This document shows, piece after piece, positions 7,620 to 16,372 of a DNA stretch of 59,024 bases. Under the pieces are notes generated by a model that was not told the DNA's origin, made no database searches, and saw only the letters and a list, made by a program, of their open reading frames with translations. The translations under genes and the position numbers were made by a program. Source of the stretch: Embleya sp040605455 (GTDB lineage: Bacteria > Actinomycetota > Actinomycetes > Streptomycetales > Streptomycetaceae); assembly GCF_040605455.1 (NCBI RefSeq), contig NZ_JBEXCV010000040.1, positions 1-59,024 on the forward strand, read 5' to 3'. Positions within the stretch are counted from its first letter, which is position 1. Every line of letters begins with the position of its first letter.

Positions 7620-7794
7620 CCAACGAGCCCGCCGGGGCCGGCGGCGCCGTGCGAACGGATGAACCGGGGCGAACCTCGACCGTCGTGGCCGGGCGGTCGG
7701 GGCCGTTGCTCCCGAGTCGTCGTCTCGTTAGGCCGAACGCGTGGTTGTGGGCGGTTCGGTGACGGGCCGACGGTGAAGGGGCGGGGTAGCCGGG

Positions 7795-10790
7795 ATGGCG
7801 CGGGATCTGGGCCTGGACGAGGTCGTCGACCACTTCACGCTGAACGGTGAGGAGAGCGGTTGGCTGCGCAACAAGACCGGTGCCACCCGGCTCGGTTTCG
7901 CGGTGCAGATGAAGTTCCTGCTCTGGCGCGGCCGGTTCCCGAGGATGCGGCTGGAGCTGCCGCGTGATGCGGTCGAGCACGTCGCCCGCCAGGTCGGCGT
8001 CGACTCCGGTGATCTGGCCGGGTACGACTTCACCTCCCGGACCGCCCAGCGCCACCGCACCGAGTTGCGGGAGCTGACCGGGTGGCACGAGTGCACCCGC
8101 ACCGACATGGTGAAGCTCGTCTCGTGGCTGGTCGACGAGATCTGGCACGACGAGCGCCGCGAGGAGTCGATCCGCGTCGAACTCCTCAAGCAGATGCGCG
8201 TCGACCTGATCGAGCCGCCCACGCCCGACCAGGTCACCACGATCGTGCGCTCCGCGCTGCACCAGGCCGAGGAGCGGGCCGTCGACGAGGTCGCCACCCG
8301 GCTGGCACGGGTCGAGGGGTGCACGCGCCGGCTGGACGCCCTGGCCCACACCGATGTCGTCGGCGACCAGGACGGCGAGGCCGGTGAGGAGGACGTCGAG
8401 GCGGTCCTGTCGCGGATCAAGGCCCACCCCGGGAACGTCAGCCTGAACTCGCGCTGGACGAGATCGCCAAGCTTCGACAGGTCCGCGCCCTGGCCGTGCC
8501 CGCCGACGCCTTCGCCCGGATCGGTCCGCAGGTCGTCGACGCCTGGCGGGCCAGAGCGGCGGCGTCCTCGCCCAGCCACCTGCGACGCTTCGGCCCTGAG
8601 GTACGGCACGTCCTGCTCGCCGCGCTGGTCTTCCGCCGCGAGCGGGAGATCACCGACACCCTGGTGGAGTTGCTGAACTCCACCGTGCACCGGATCAACG
8701 CCCGCGCCGAGAAGAAGGTCCTCGAACACTTCGTCGCCGAGTTCACGCAGGTCCGGGGCAAGTCCGGACTGCTCGGGAAGATTGCCGCCGCCTCCCTGGG
8801 CCGCCCCGAGGGCTCCGTGCGCGACGTGGTCTATCCGGCGGCCGGCGGGGAGAGGACGCTGCGGGACCTGGTCGCCGAACTGAAGGCGACCAACGCCGAG
8901 TTCGCCCGCTCCAAACGCGAGGTGTTCAAGTCCTCCTACAGCAACCACTACCGGCGCGGCCTGATGGACCTGCTCGGCGTGCTGGAGTTCCGCTCGTCCA
9001 ACGACCGGCACAAGCCCGTCATCGACGCCCTGAAGCTGATCGAACGGCACAGGGACTCCTCCACCAGCTACCTGCCGCTCGGGGAGACCGTCCCGCTGGA
9101 GGGTGTGGTGCGCAAGGACTGGATGGAATTCACGCTGCACACCCCCGACAAGGGCCCGCGGCGGGTGATCCGCACCGTCTACGAGGCGTGCGTCTTCCAG
9201 GCCCTGCGCGAGAGGCTGCGCTGCAAGGAGATCTGGGTGGTCGGCGCCGACCATTGGCGCAACCCGGACGAGGACCTGCCCGACGACTTCGAGACCCGCC
9301 GCGCCGAGTACTACGACAAACTGGGCAAGCCGCGTGACGCGAGGGTGTTCACCGCCGAGCTGAAGGCCGAGATGCGGGCCGAGCTGAGCGCCCTGGACAC
9401 CGCCCTGCCCACGCTGCCGTGGGTGAGCATCGGCGCCCGCCGGAACGGCGGCGCCATCAAGTTCACCGAGCCCGAGCCGCAGCCGGAGGCGAAGAACCTG
9501 CGCAAGCTGAAGAAGGCGATCACCAGGAAGCACGGCACGGTCCCGCTGATCGACGTCCTGAAGGAAGCCGCGCTGCGCACCCCGATGCTCAAGGCCCTCG
9601 TCCCGCTCGGCACCCGTGAGGCCGTCGACGAGGCCAAGCTCCTCGAACGCCTGCTCCTGATCGCGTACGCGTACGGCACCAACTCCGGCATCCGCGCGGT
9701 CGCGGCCGGCGGCCACGGCCACACCGAGGAGGAGATCCGCTACACCGCCCGCCGCTACCTGACCGCGCCCGGACTCAAAGGCGCCCAGGTCGCAGTCGCC
9801 AACGCCACCTTCGCCGCCCGCTCCGAGACGATCTGGGGCCGGGGCACCACCACCGTCGCCTCCGACTCCACGCACTTCAAAGCCTGGGACCGCAACATCT
9901 TCACCCAGTGGCACTCCCGGTACGGAGGCCGCGGCATCCTCGTCTACTGGCACGTGGAGAAGGGCTCGATGGCCATCCACAGCCGGCACCTGACCTGCAC
10001 CGCGTCCGAGGTCGCCGCCGCCATCGAGGGCATGATGCGCCACGCCACCGCCATGAAGGCCGAAGGCAACTACGTCGATTCGCACGGCCAGTCGGAAATC
10101 GGCTTCGGCCTGACCCGACTCCTGGGCTACGACCTGCTGCCGCGCATCAAGCAGATCAACACCGCCAAGCTCTACCGGCCCGGCCGCGAGGACGAGGACA
10201 CCTACGAACGCCTCACCGACGCCCTCACCCGCCCCATCCGGTGGGACGTCATCGAGAACAACTACGACCAACTCATCAAGTACGCCACCGCGATCCGCGT
10301 CGGCACCGCCTCCACCGAGGCCATCCTGCGACGCTTCACCCGCACCGCCTCCCACCCCGTCTACCAGGCCATGCTGGAAGTCGGCCGCGCCCAAAAAACG
10401 ATCTTTGTATCCCGCTACCTGCGCGACCGCGACCTCCAGCGCGAGATCCAGGAGGGCCTCAACGTCGTCGAGGGCTGGAACGGCGCGAACGACGTCCTGT
10501 TTTTCGGCAAGAGCGGCGAACTCGCCTCGAACCGCCGCGACCAGCAGGAACTGTCCATCCTCGCCCTGCACCTGCTCCAGGCCGCCCTGGTCTACGTCAA
10601 CACGCTGATGATCCAGGACATGCTCGCCGAGCCCGAATGGGCCGACGTCCTCACCGACACCGACCGCCGTGCACTCACCCCACTGTTCTGGACGCACATC
10701 CAGCCCTACGGCGAGGTACGACTGAACATGTCCAGCCGCCTTCAGCTCTCCACACCCGCCGGCGCCGAACCGGAACCCCCCGCGGCCTGA
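7795..10790 (+). pseudogene. tnpA: Tn3-family transposase tnpA, frameshifted
   Basis: The coding sequence spans about 998 codons, the normal length for this family, but in two frames. The first part (7795 to about 8445) carries the N-terminal DNA-binding region (LGFAVQMKFLLWRGRFPRMR). The second (about 8446 to 10790) carries the DDE catalytic domain: an Asp in VASDSTHFKAWDR, an Asp in YVDSHGQSEIGFGLTRLLGY, and a Glu in VGTASTEAILRRF. At 8441-8450 the sequence GCCTGAACTC would be in frame with one more G (CTG-GAA-CTC). The simplest reading is a one-base deletion. ATG 7795 follows a GGGGCGGGG stretch. Apart from the shift the protein looks intact, so a correction in the read would restore it. 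Confidence 0.88.
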
Positions 10791-11188
10791 CCGCCTTCAC
10801 GGTCACCACCGTCTCCGCCTCGGTCTTCACCCTGGTCAGAGCCCCGGAGCGGGTACAAGGATCGGTCACCCGTGACGGCTTCGCGGACCCGCTCCGCCCG
10901 CCGTCGGGCCCGGTACGCGGTCTGCCGACACGCATGTCCGCAGTAGACCGCGTCGCGCCGGTGTCCATGACCGAGCGCGAACCGCCGGCCACAGACCGGA
11001 CACCGGACGACGAGTTCGTCCTCCACACCCCGTAGGAACGCGACCCCGATACCGACGGCCTCCCGGTTGTGCCGGCGCCACCGTCGCCCCGCGGCCTTGC
11101 ACGCCCGCGAGCAGAGTCGGGCGTCGCTGCGGGCCATCGCCCGCAACGGCTTCCAGCAGTGCGCGCACCGGCGCACCAGCCCGGCCAT
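10742..11188 (-). CDS. Zinc-ribbon-like protein at the right end of the transposon
   Basis: On the minus strand a frame encodes two cysteine clusters typical of small zinc-ribbon proteins: RCAHCWKPL with CSRACKAAGRRWRRH, and RCPVCGRRF with YCGHACRQTAYRARRRAER. The paired CxxC/CxxxC arrangement followed by basic residues suggests nucleic-acid binding. ATG 11188 is preferred since homology-like sequence starts directly after it; a longer form from 11254 is possible. The last 49 bp overlap the end of tnpA in the opposite direction, so the C-terminal tail (Gly/Asp-rich) may be partly artefactual. It may be cargo or an accessory factor of the transposon. Confidence 0.55.
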   Translation of the reverse strand: MAGLVRRCAHCWKPLRAMARSDARLCSRACKAAGRRWRRHNREAVGIGVAFLRGVEDELVVRCPVCGRRFALGHGHRRDAVYCGHACRQTAYRARRRAERVREAVTGDRSLYPLRGSDQGEDRGGDGGDREGGQAAGGSGSAPAGVES

Positions 11189-11261
11189 ACCTTCACCGTA
11201 CGCCCGGCACCCAGCACAAACACTCTCGGTGAAAGCACCTCCGGAACGGGCCACGCTCAGC

Positions 11262-11299
11262 TACATGTCGGCTGGATCGCCGTTCGTTAACGGCACCCC
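11262..11299 (-). repeat. Right terminal inverted repeat of the Tn3 element
   Basis: Read inward from 11299, this repeat begins GGGGTGCCGTTAACGAACGG and matches the left end at 33 of 38 positions. The GGGG start is typical of Tn3-family ends, so this is the better-preserved copy. Confidence 0.88.
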
Positions 11300-11707
11300 A
11301 ACCAGGTGCGGTATCCCCTGTACGTGGCGTGCGCCCCCGGGGAGGCGGAGACGGCCGTGGGCGCCGGGCGAGCCGCCGAACTGCTCGCCCTGTACGAACT
11401 CCCCCTGCGGAAGGTCGACGTCGCACTCGACCGGGTTTTGCGAGGGTCGTTCGTGGTGGTGAACGACGAGTGGCCGCAAGGCCGAACCTGGACCCTGGAC
11501 ACCTACGACAGCGTGTGGGCGAAGGACGACGAGATCGAGACCTCGTTCGGGGACTTCCTGCACCAACTCCACGCCGACGGCGCGTTCTTCGTCGACAGGG
11601 AAGGCGCACTGCGGGAAGAGTGGACGGGAGCGCTGTCCGGCGATCACGCCGACAGCGCCGTCCGACGCCAGGCGCTGAACCTGCCCATCCAGCGATTCCG
11701 CCCCTGA
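11300..11707 (+). pseudogene. 3' part of host gene interrupted by the Tn3 element
   Basis: After the AACCA duplication (11300-11304) the frame resumes at GTG 11306 and runs 133 residues. It joins in frame to the 5' part at 2215-2279 when the transposon is removed, giving 155 residues. The C-terminal region contains GSFVVVNDEWPQGRTWTLDT and SFGDFLHQLHADGAFFV, which faintly recalls SMI1/KNR4-like proteins, but the match is too weak to name. In its present state translation from GTG 11306 would give an N-terminally trimmed protein without a good ribosome site. Confidence 0.7.
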
Positions 11708-11747
11708 CGGGCGCGATCGCCGCGCCTCCGGCACCGTGTCGAGATCC

Positions 11748-12380
11748 CTAGGAGCATCGGATGGGCCCAGGGGTTCGGCGGAGAGTCGCGGCGTGCCTCT
11801 CCCCCGCCATCCGCCGCCGGTCCCGGTGCCGGGCGTCCTCCCTGGCCTCCGCGGTGACGGCCTCGCCGAAGGTGACCGTCGCCGTGTCGGCGACCGCGCT
11901 CAGCGAGTACCGGACCGGTGAGCGGGTGGACCGGGCCGGCAGGTGCAGTCGCGCGACGCCGGCAGGGAGTTCGGCGCGCACCGCTCCGTGCCAGCGGATC
12001 CACAGTGCGGGGCACCCACGCAGCGCTTCGTCGCGGAGCTTGTCCACGGCGGTGCCGCGCTCCTCCCGGTCGATCTCCACGGCGACGGGAGGGCCGTTCC
12101 CGCGCATCAGGCGCAGATCCAGATAGGCGGACCAAGGTGGCGACCAGTACATTCGGCATCCCCCGTCCAAGGAGCGAGGCGGGTCGATGTAACGCATCGG
12201 CGCCTCCCCTTCGCTCCTCCAGCCCGACTCCTTCGCCCACCCCGCCACGGCCCGAGTGATGCGCCGGGTCGCCTCTTCGCCGGTCAAGCCGGTGAAGGCG
12301 AATCGCGTCTCGGACAGGTGCGTGCGCAAGGCGACGGCCAGGTTCTCGGACTCGCCGATCGCCGTCGATTCGAGGGTCAC
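11748..12380 (-). CDS. Hypothetical protein with possible PD-(D/E)XK-like core
   Basis: GTG 12380 begins about 210 residues (a longer form from 12512 adds a low-complexity Gly/Ser/Ala-rich leader). The central segment AYLDLRLMRGNGPPVAVEID, followed by a stretch ending VDKLRDEALRGCPALWIRWH, has the acidic residue, E-x-D and lysine spacing of restriction-nuclease-like folds. The whole resembles an actinomycete hypothetical family where a conserved tryptophan-rich YWSPPWSAYLDLR precedes that core. Enzymatic activity is only a guess. It converges with the interrupted host gene and diverges from the gene at 12670. Confidence 0.6.
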   Translation of the reverse strand: MTLESTAIGESENLAVALRTHLSETRFAFTGLTGEEATRRITRAVAGWAKESGWRSEGEAPMRYIDPPRSLDGGCRMYWSPPWSAYLDLRLMRGNGPPVAVEIDREERGTAVDKLRDEALRGCPALWIRWHGAVRAELPAGVARLHLPARSTRSPVRYSLSAVADTATVTFGEAVTAEAREDARHRDRRRMAGERHAATLRRTPGPIRCS

Positions 12381-12669
12381 CCGCCGATTGTCCGCCCGAG
12401 CACCGACACCCGCCGAGGCTGTCGAAGCGGACGATCCACGAACCGAGGTTCCACCGCCGGATTCGGCATCCGTAACGGTGCGACGTCCCGTGTGTTCCCT
12501 TGGCATCGCCAACGCCGGAACGCTCGGAACCGATGTGCGCCTGCACGCCCCCGAAACGCAACGGTGCGCCGACAGTGCGGTGTTGTCAGCACGGTGTTGT
12601 GCGAGCAGGATCCGGAACTTGACGAGTACCGACGAACCGACCCGCCCGCTCCGGACGGTTCCGCATGCG

Positions 12670-13113
12670 ATGGACGAGCAGCAGGCCCGGGTGCTCGTGC
12701 GGCTTCGCGACCGGTACGCCGACGCCCTGCCCAGGGTCCGGGACCGCGATCCCGAGGCTTCGATCGCCGTGCTGTTGCACGCGGTTCACGCCCACCAGGC
12801 CCGCCGCCTGTTCGCCTCCGACCGGCGGTGGCGGGAAACGACGGGAATCACGGAACGGCCCGAGGACCGCCCAGACGACGTCATCGACGCCCTGACGCTG
12901 CTTCGGGTCGCCCGCGCGGACCTGGACTCGATGGAGGCCGCCCTGCTCCTGGCCGCCCGTCTGCCCGCCGCCGACACCGGCAAGCCGTTGCTCACCTTCA
13001 AGACGATCGCGGCCGCGCTCGGCGTCGACTCCGAGCAGGCCGCCCAGGGGCGCTACCGGCGCAAGGTCGGCAATCTCAACGGCAGCGACGCCGGCGCCGA
13101 CGGCACCCCGTAG
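12670..13113 (+). CDS. Small helical DNA-binding-type protein
   Basis: ATG 12670 encodes 147 residues, mostly helical and charged. A C-terminal segment LTFKTIAAALGVDSEQAAQG looks like a helix-turn-helix followed by a basic tail (RYRRKVGNLNG). Such proteins are frequent in actinomycete accessory regions and are usually labelled DNA-binding. It precedes the TOPRIM gene by 65 bp in the same direction. Function unknown. Confidence 0.6.
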   Translation: MDEQQARVLVRLRDRYADALPRVRDRDPEASIAVLLHAVHAHQARRLFASDRRWRETTGITERPEDRPDDVIDALTLLRVARADLDSMEAALLLAARLPAADTGKPLLTFKTIAAALGVDSEQAAQGRYRRKVGNLNGSDAGADGTP

Positions 13114-13178
13114 GTCGAGATTCACCCGATGGCGTGATGCCCGGTGTCCGGGGACGGCCGGGGGCGTACGGTTCGGGC

Positions 13179-14122
13179 ATGACCTCGACGCCGCGGCCGG
13201 TCCCTGGTGTGGTGTCGGGGCGGGTGTACGCGCGCGTCCGCCCCAGAGGGTTCACCCCTTGGAATCCGCGAGCCGCGACGCTGGAATTGATCGCGCAGGT
13301 GCGGGCGGTGCTCGACGAGTACCGCGACCATCTTCCCCTGACGGCTCGTCAGATTTTTTATGCACTCGTTGGCTCGGGGACGATTCCCAAGACGGAGAAC
13401 GCGTACGACCGGCTGATCCAGCATCTGGGTCGCGCGCGGCGGGCCGAGATGATCCCGATGAGCGCGATCCGCGACGACCGCGCCGAGGCGTGGGGGCCGA
13501 CCGGGTGGGACGGGCCCGCCCACTTCTGGCGGTCCGTCCGGGAGAACGCCGAGGACTACCGGCATGCGCTCGCAGACGGGCAGCCCCGCGCGACCGAGGT
13601 GTGGGTCGAGGCCGCCGGCGGCCTGCCGATGGTCGGCAGGTTGGCCGCGGAGTACGGTTCCGCGGCGTTCAGTTCGGGGGGCTTCGAGAGCGTGGGCGCC
13701 AAGCACGACGCGGCCCGGCGGATCGCCGACCGCGAACTCGCGACCGTCATCCTCCTGTGCGGCGACCACGACCCGAGCGGCCTTTCGATGATCGACGCCG
13801 CCGCGGCGGACGTGATCGCGTTCCTGGAACGCATGGCGCCGCCGGCGGCGCCGACGTTCGCCCGGATCGCCGTCACGTCCGACCAGGTCGCCCGCTACGA
13901 TCTGATCACCGCGCCGCAGAAGGCCGCGGATCGGCGCGGCGAGGTCATGACCGAGACCGTGCAAGTGGAGGCGATGTCGCCGACCCAGCTCGTCACGGAG
14001 ATTCGCGCGGGCCTCGAAGCCGTGGTGGACATGGCCGCGTTGGAGCGCGCACGGGCCCGCTCGACCCCGAGCGTCGCTCGATCCTCGCGGAACTCGACCG
14101 CCTCGGTCGTACCGATACCTGA
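13179..14122 (+). pseudogene. TOPRIM-type protein of integrative elements, frameshifted near the end
   Basis: ATG 13179 opens a frame with LTARQIFYALVGSGTIPKTE and ARRAEMIPMSAIRDDRAEAW, then VILLCGDHDPSGLSMIDAA, which carries the D-x-D of a TOPRIM-like domain. This layout is known from phage and integrative-element proteins related to the topoisomerase VI A subunit/Spo11 group. Near 14050 the family-like end (LDPERRSILAELDRLGRTDT, stop 14120-14122) continues only in another frame, so one base has been gained or lost. Without the shift the frame runs on into the next gene to 14453. A sequencing error would explain it equally well. The role is presumably DNA processing; no partner gene is visible. 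Confidence 0.65.
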
Positions 14123-14153
14123 CATGTCGAACACCCCACCCCGGGAGATCCCG

Positions 14154-14453
14154 ATGACCGCCACGACGTACGACCCCGACACCCTGGCCGAGGCGCTGCT
14201 TCGGTACGCGGAGGGCTCGAACACCCGCCGCGCGGCGATCGGCCTGTTGATCGAACACGACTACTGGGTACGCCGGATCTCCTTTCATCACCCGGAGTGG
14301 GTGCGCGTGGACGAGGGCGGAAACCCGTGGGATCTGGATTGGCCCGCGCTTGGGAAGGTTCTGACCGCCAGCGTCACCGGGTCGACGTCCGAGATCGGCG
14401 TCCTGGCCCTGTGCTCCCGAAGCTGCCGCGAAGTGACAAGTAGCTCGCAGTAG
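14154..14453 (+). CDS. Small hypothetical protein
   Basis: ATG 14154 follows a GGGAG ribosome site by 6 nt and encodes 99 residues. The part LLRYAEGSNTRRAAIGLLIE, then WVRRISFHHPEWV and WDLDWPALGKVL, resembles short actinomycete proteins that often sit next to plasmid or integrative-element genes. The last 20 residues (CSRSCREVTSSSQ) look unlike the rest, so the C-terminus may be truncated or frameshifted. Because of the upstream frameshift its frame is continuous with the TOPRIM gene, but the ribosome site marks a separate start. Confidence 0.55.
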   Translation: MTATTYDPDTLAEALLRYAEGSNTRRAAIGLLIEHDYWVRRISFHHPEWVRVDEGGNPWDLDWPALGKVLTASVTGSTSEIGVLALCSRSCREVTSSSQ

Positions 14454-14549
14454 CTGTATCTGACGCCCACACGTCGGACGGGGCCCGGCTAAGCGACCAC
14501 GCCAGGAGGCGCTGTCGCTAAGATCCGCTCATGACGTCACGATGGGCAG

Positions 14550-15053
14550 ATGCCGCGTAGACCGCCGCGCAAGGTTCGGGTCGTAGCTCCCGGCCCTCCG
14601 AGCGATGGTGCCACCACCAGCACGTTGTTCGTCGGTCGCTGCTCCGGGGCGCCGGGTTGTACAGGTGTGCACACGTACCTCTTTGTCGATGGACTCGACA
14701 TGATCGCGCGAAGCCACAGCGGTGCGGTCGGCCTGCATCCCCGACAACTCCTCCGCCCCGGCGGACCGCTCTATCCGACCGATGCAGTTCGAGACGTCAG
14801 CGTGGCGTCTGTGGTGCCCTCTGAACCCGAGGCGGGCGGAGTCGTCGTCCGTGTGCGCCTCCAGGGCGAGACCGTCGTGTGGACCGATCTGATGTACCCG
14901 GACCTCCAGGGCAGCCTCGTGGACGAAGTCCGGTTCGATCTCGGGCAGTACCTCGGCGAGATCGAGAGGGCCTACCGGGAGTCGGTGACTGCTGACGGCC
15001 AGGCCAGCCCGGCAGGAGATGACCGTCGCGACGTCCGTGGTCCAGTTGAATAG
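14550..15053 (+). CDS. Hypothetical protein next to the immunity gene
   Basis: ATG 14550 encodes 167 residues: a basic start, a CSGAPGCTGVHTYLFVDGLD segment, then a region ending VWTDLMYPDLQGSLVDEVRF and DLGQYLGEIERAYRES. It belongs to a widespread actinomycete hypothetical type that contains VDG-D-L and the FD-xx-QYL-xE-ER ending. No membrane segment or catalytic motif is visible. It lies 4 nt from the Imm1-like gene, so the two are probably co-transcribed and may act together. Confidence 0.6.
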   Translation: MPRRPPRKVRVVAPGPPSDGATTSTLFVGRCSGAPGCTGVHTYLFVDGLDMIARSHSGAVGLHPRQLLRPGGPLYPTDAVRDVSVASVVPSEPEAGGVVVRVRLQGETVVWTDLMYPDLQGSLVDEVRFDLGQYLGEIERAYRESVTADGQASPAGDDRRDVRGPVE

Positions 15054-15057
15054 GCGC

Positions 15058-15471
15058 ATGAGAAACGCCCGGGGTAAGCGGCCCTCATCGCGCCGATGGC
15101 GCCTACGTGGTGGTGCGGCCGACTACGCGTACTCCGGCGAACAGGCGAGGCAGTTGCTGGGCCATCGGCTTGACTGGGCGAGCCAGGAGACCTGGTTCGA
15201 GGATGAGCATGGCCGGCTGTTGGCGGTGGTCACCAACGGCACACGCGCGATGGTGATGTTGATGCACGAGGACGGGGATCCCGGTGAGCACCTGATCGAC
15301 CCCCGTGCCGAGGGACGCTCTGGTGGGTTCGTGCTGGCGAATGGACAGGTCGATACATATGCCGACCGGGACACCGTCGTCTTCAGCGTCGCCGGCCGAG
15401 CCGTGGCGCATCTCATCGACCACGGCGTGTGGCCTGATGACGTGATCGTTGAGGATGACCGCGGGACGTGA
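15058..15471 (+). CDS. Imm1-family immunity protein
   Basis: The 137-residue protein (ATG 15058; a longer frame from 15019 overlaps the previous gene) contains TWFEDEHGRLLAVVTNGTRA, then RSGGFVLANGQVDTYADRDT and RAVAHLIDHG. The GG-x-x-x-x-NGQ-x-D-x-Y motif is characteristic of Imm1 immunity proteins, which neutralise polymorphic toxins such as deaminases. No toxin gene is recognisable on either side, so this may be an orphan immunity gene protecting against toxins of neighbouring strains, or its toxin was lost in rearrangement. Soluble, cytoplasmic. Confidence 0.65.
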   Translation: MRNARGKRPSSRRWRLRGGAADYAYSGEQARQLLGHRLDWASQETWFEDEHGRLLAVVTNGTRAMVMLMHEDGDPGEHLIDPRAEGRSGGFVLANGQVDTYADRDTVVFSVAGRAVAHLIDHGVWPDDVIVEDDRGT

Positions 15472-15509
15472 ATGACGAGCTGTGGGCTCAGGCAGGGCCA
15501 GGGCTGTGA

Positions 15510-16044
15510 TCAGTCACTGTCGCGCCGCCGTTGACCGTCGAAGCTGTTCGTTGCCTCGGGGACGTAGCCGCAAAATTCCGGGGCACACTCGGCCTTATGG
15601 TCCCGGCCCCAGAGATAGGCGTCGCGCTCGGTGGAGCGGACGCAGTGGGCAAGGCGAAGCTGTTGCCGCCGGGGCAGCGCCGTGAAGGTCTCCGGGAGAA
15701 ACGGCGACCATGCCGCTGACCTGCTCTCCGTCGCGCATCCGCAGCAGCGCGGTGCACTGCCACCAGCCGATCTCGCCATCGCTGCTCGGGGTGTCGGGCC
15801 AGTAGTACGACGCCGGGTCCGGCAACAGGTAATGGGCGCCATCGGGATCCAGGTGGACTCGGAGTCACGGACCTCCTCCACCCAGGCCGAGCCGGAGCCG
15901 TCGGGCCTCGTCGTACAGCGCGCAGACCGTTTCCGTGTCGAGGGCCTTGAGGACGTTCGCCGCTGCGGGCAGCGGCCGGCGTCCGACGGGAGTCCTGACG
16001 GGCCAGCGCCCGAGCAGGAATCCGGCCCGCTGCCACATTGTCAT
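15510..16044 (-). pseudogene. Hypothetical gene broken by several frameshifts
   Basis: Coherent protein-like sequence on the minus strand switches frame at least twice. ATG 16044 starts MTMWQRAGFLLGRWPVRTP and continues through ALDTETVCALYDEARRLRLG. A second frame gives DPASYYWPDTPSSDGEIGWW and ALLRMRDGEQVSGMVAVSP. A third gives ALPRRQQLRLAHCVRSTERD and ends at the stop at 15510. The parts line up as one protein of about 175 residues when shifts near 15890 and 15670 are allowed. Family unknown. Confidence 0.55.
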
Positions 16045-16149
16045 CGGCGACGGGCCCTTACGGCGCTGCGGCAGGGGCGGGGGCGGCGTCCAGGTTCGTC
16101 CCACTTGTCCGATGTGGCGCAGTATCCACGCCCCGCAACGGGGGCGGCC

Positions 16150-16372
16150 CGGGCTGACGGCCTCGGTGCTCGAGGCGTTCGCACGGGCGCGGCCGCTGCT
16201 CGAGGGTGTCGAAGCCGTCGGTGACCCGATCGAGGTCCTCCCCTGCGTCTTTCACGCCTTGTGGCACTCGCGTCTGTCCGTGTCCTTGGACGAGCCGTTG
16301 CACGAACGCGTCCTGGTGCGTACGTCGGTGGCGGGCGCCGAGGGCGCAACTGCGTGTGGGGAGGCGGGGTGA
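16150..16372 (+). pseudogene. C-terminal fragment of a TnsA-like endonuclease gene
   Basis: The frame ending at TGA 16370-16372 reads LTASVLEAFARARPLLEGVE, then PCVFHALWHSRLSVSLDEPL. This matches the C-terminal region of TnsA-like transposase endonucleases, as in the intact gene here at 35752-36579 (ALHLIWHRRLAVDLAAPLGD). The catalytic N-terminal part is absent; similarity begins near 16150. The stop overlaps the GTG of the TnsB-like gene, the usual tnsA-tnsB arrangement. Confidence 0.65.

Larger units (their letters stand above)
2280..11299 (+). mobile_element. Decayed 9.0-kb Tn3-family transposon
   Basis: The element is bounded by 38-bp inverted repeats (2280-2317 and 11262-11299, 33 of 38 positions identical) and by AACCA duplications. 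Inside are a Tn3-type tnpA (7795-10790) with one frameshift, two serine resolvases (5237-6127 and 6608-7318), a truncated third resolvase, a fossil tyrosine recombinase, a broken membrane-protein gene, a calpain-like protease fragment with a following 82-aa gene, and two small Cys-rich genes. It interrupted a host gene whose halves remain on both sides. Because tnpA is frameshifted and one resolvase has lost its catalytic serine, the element is probably immobile unless supplied in trans. The mixture of fossils suggests nested insertions or repeated capture of cargo. Confidence 0.88.

Noticed and set aside
8440..8450. Programmed frameshift in tnpA
   Set aside because: There is no slippery heptamer or following structure, and Tn3-family tnpA genes are normally single frames. 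A one-base deletion is simpler.
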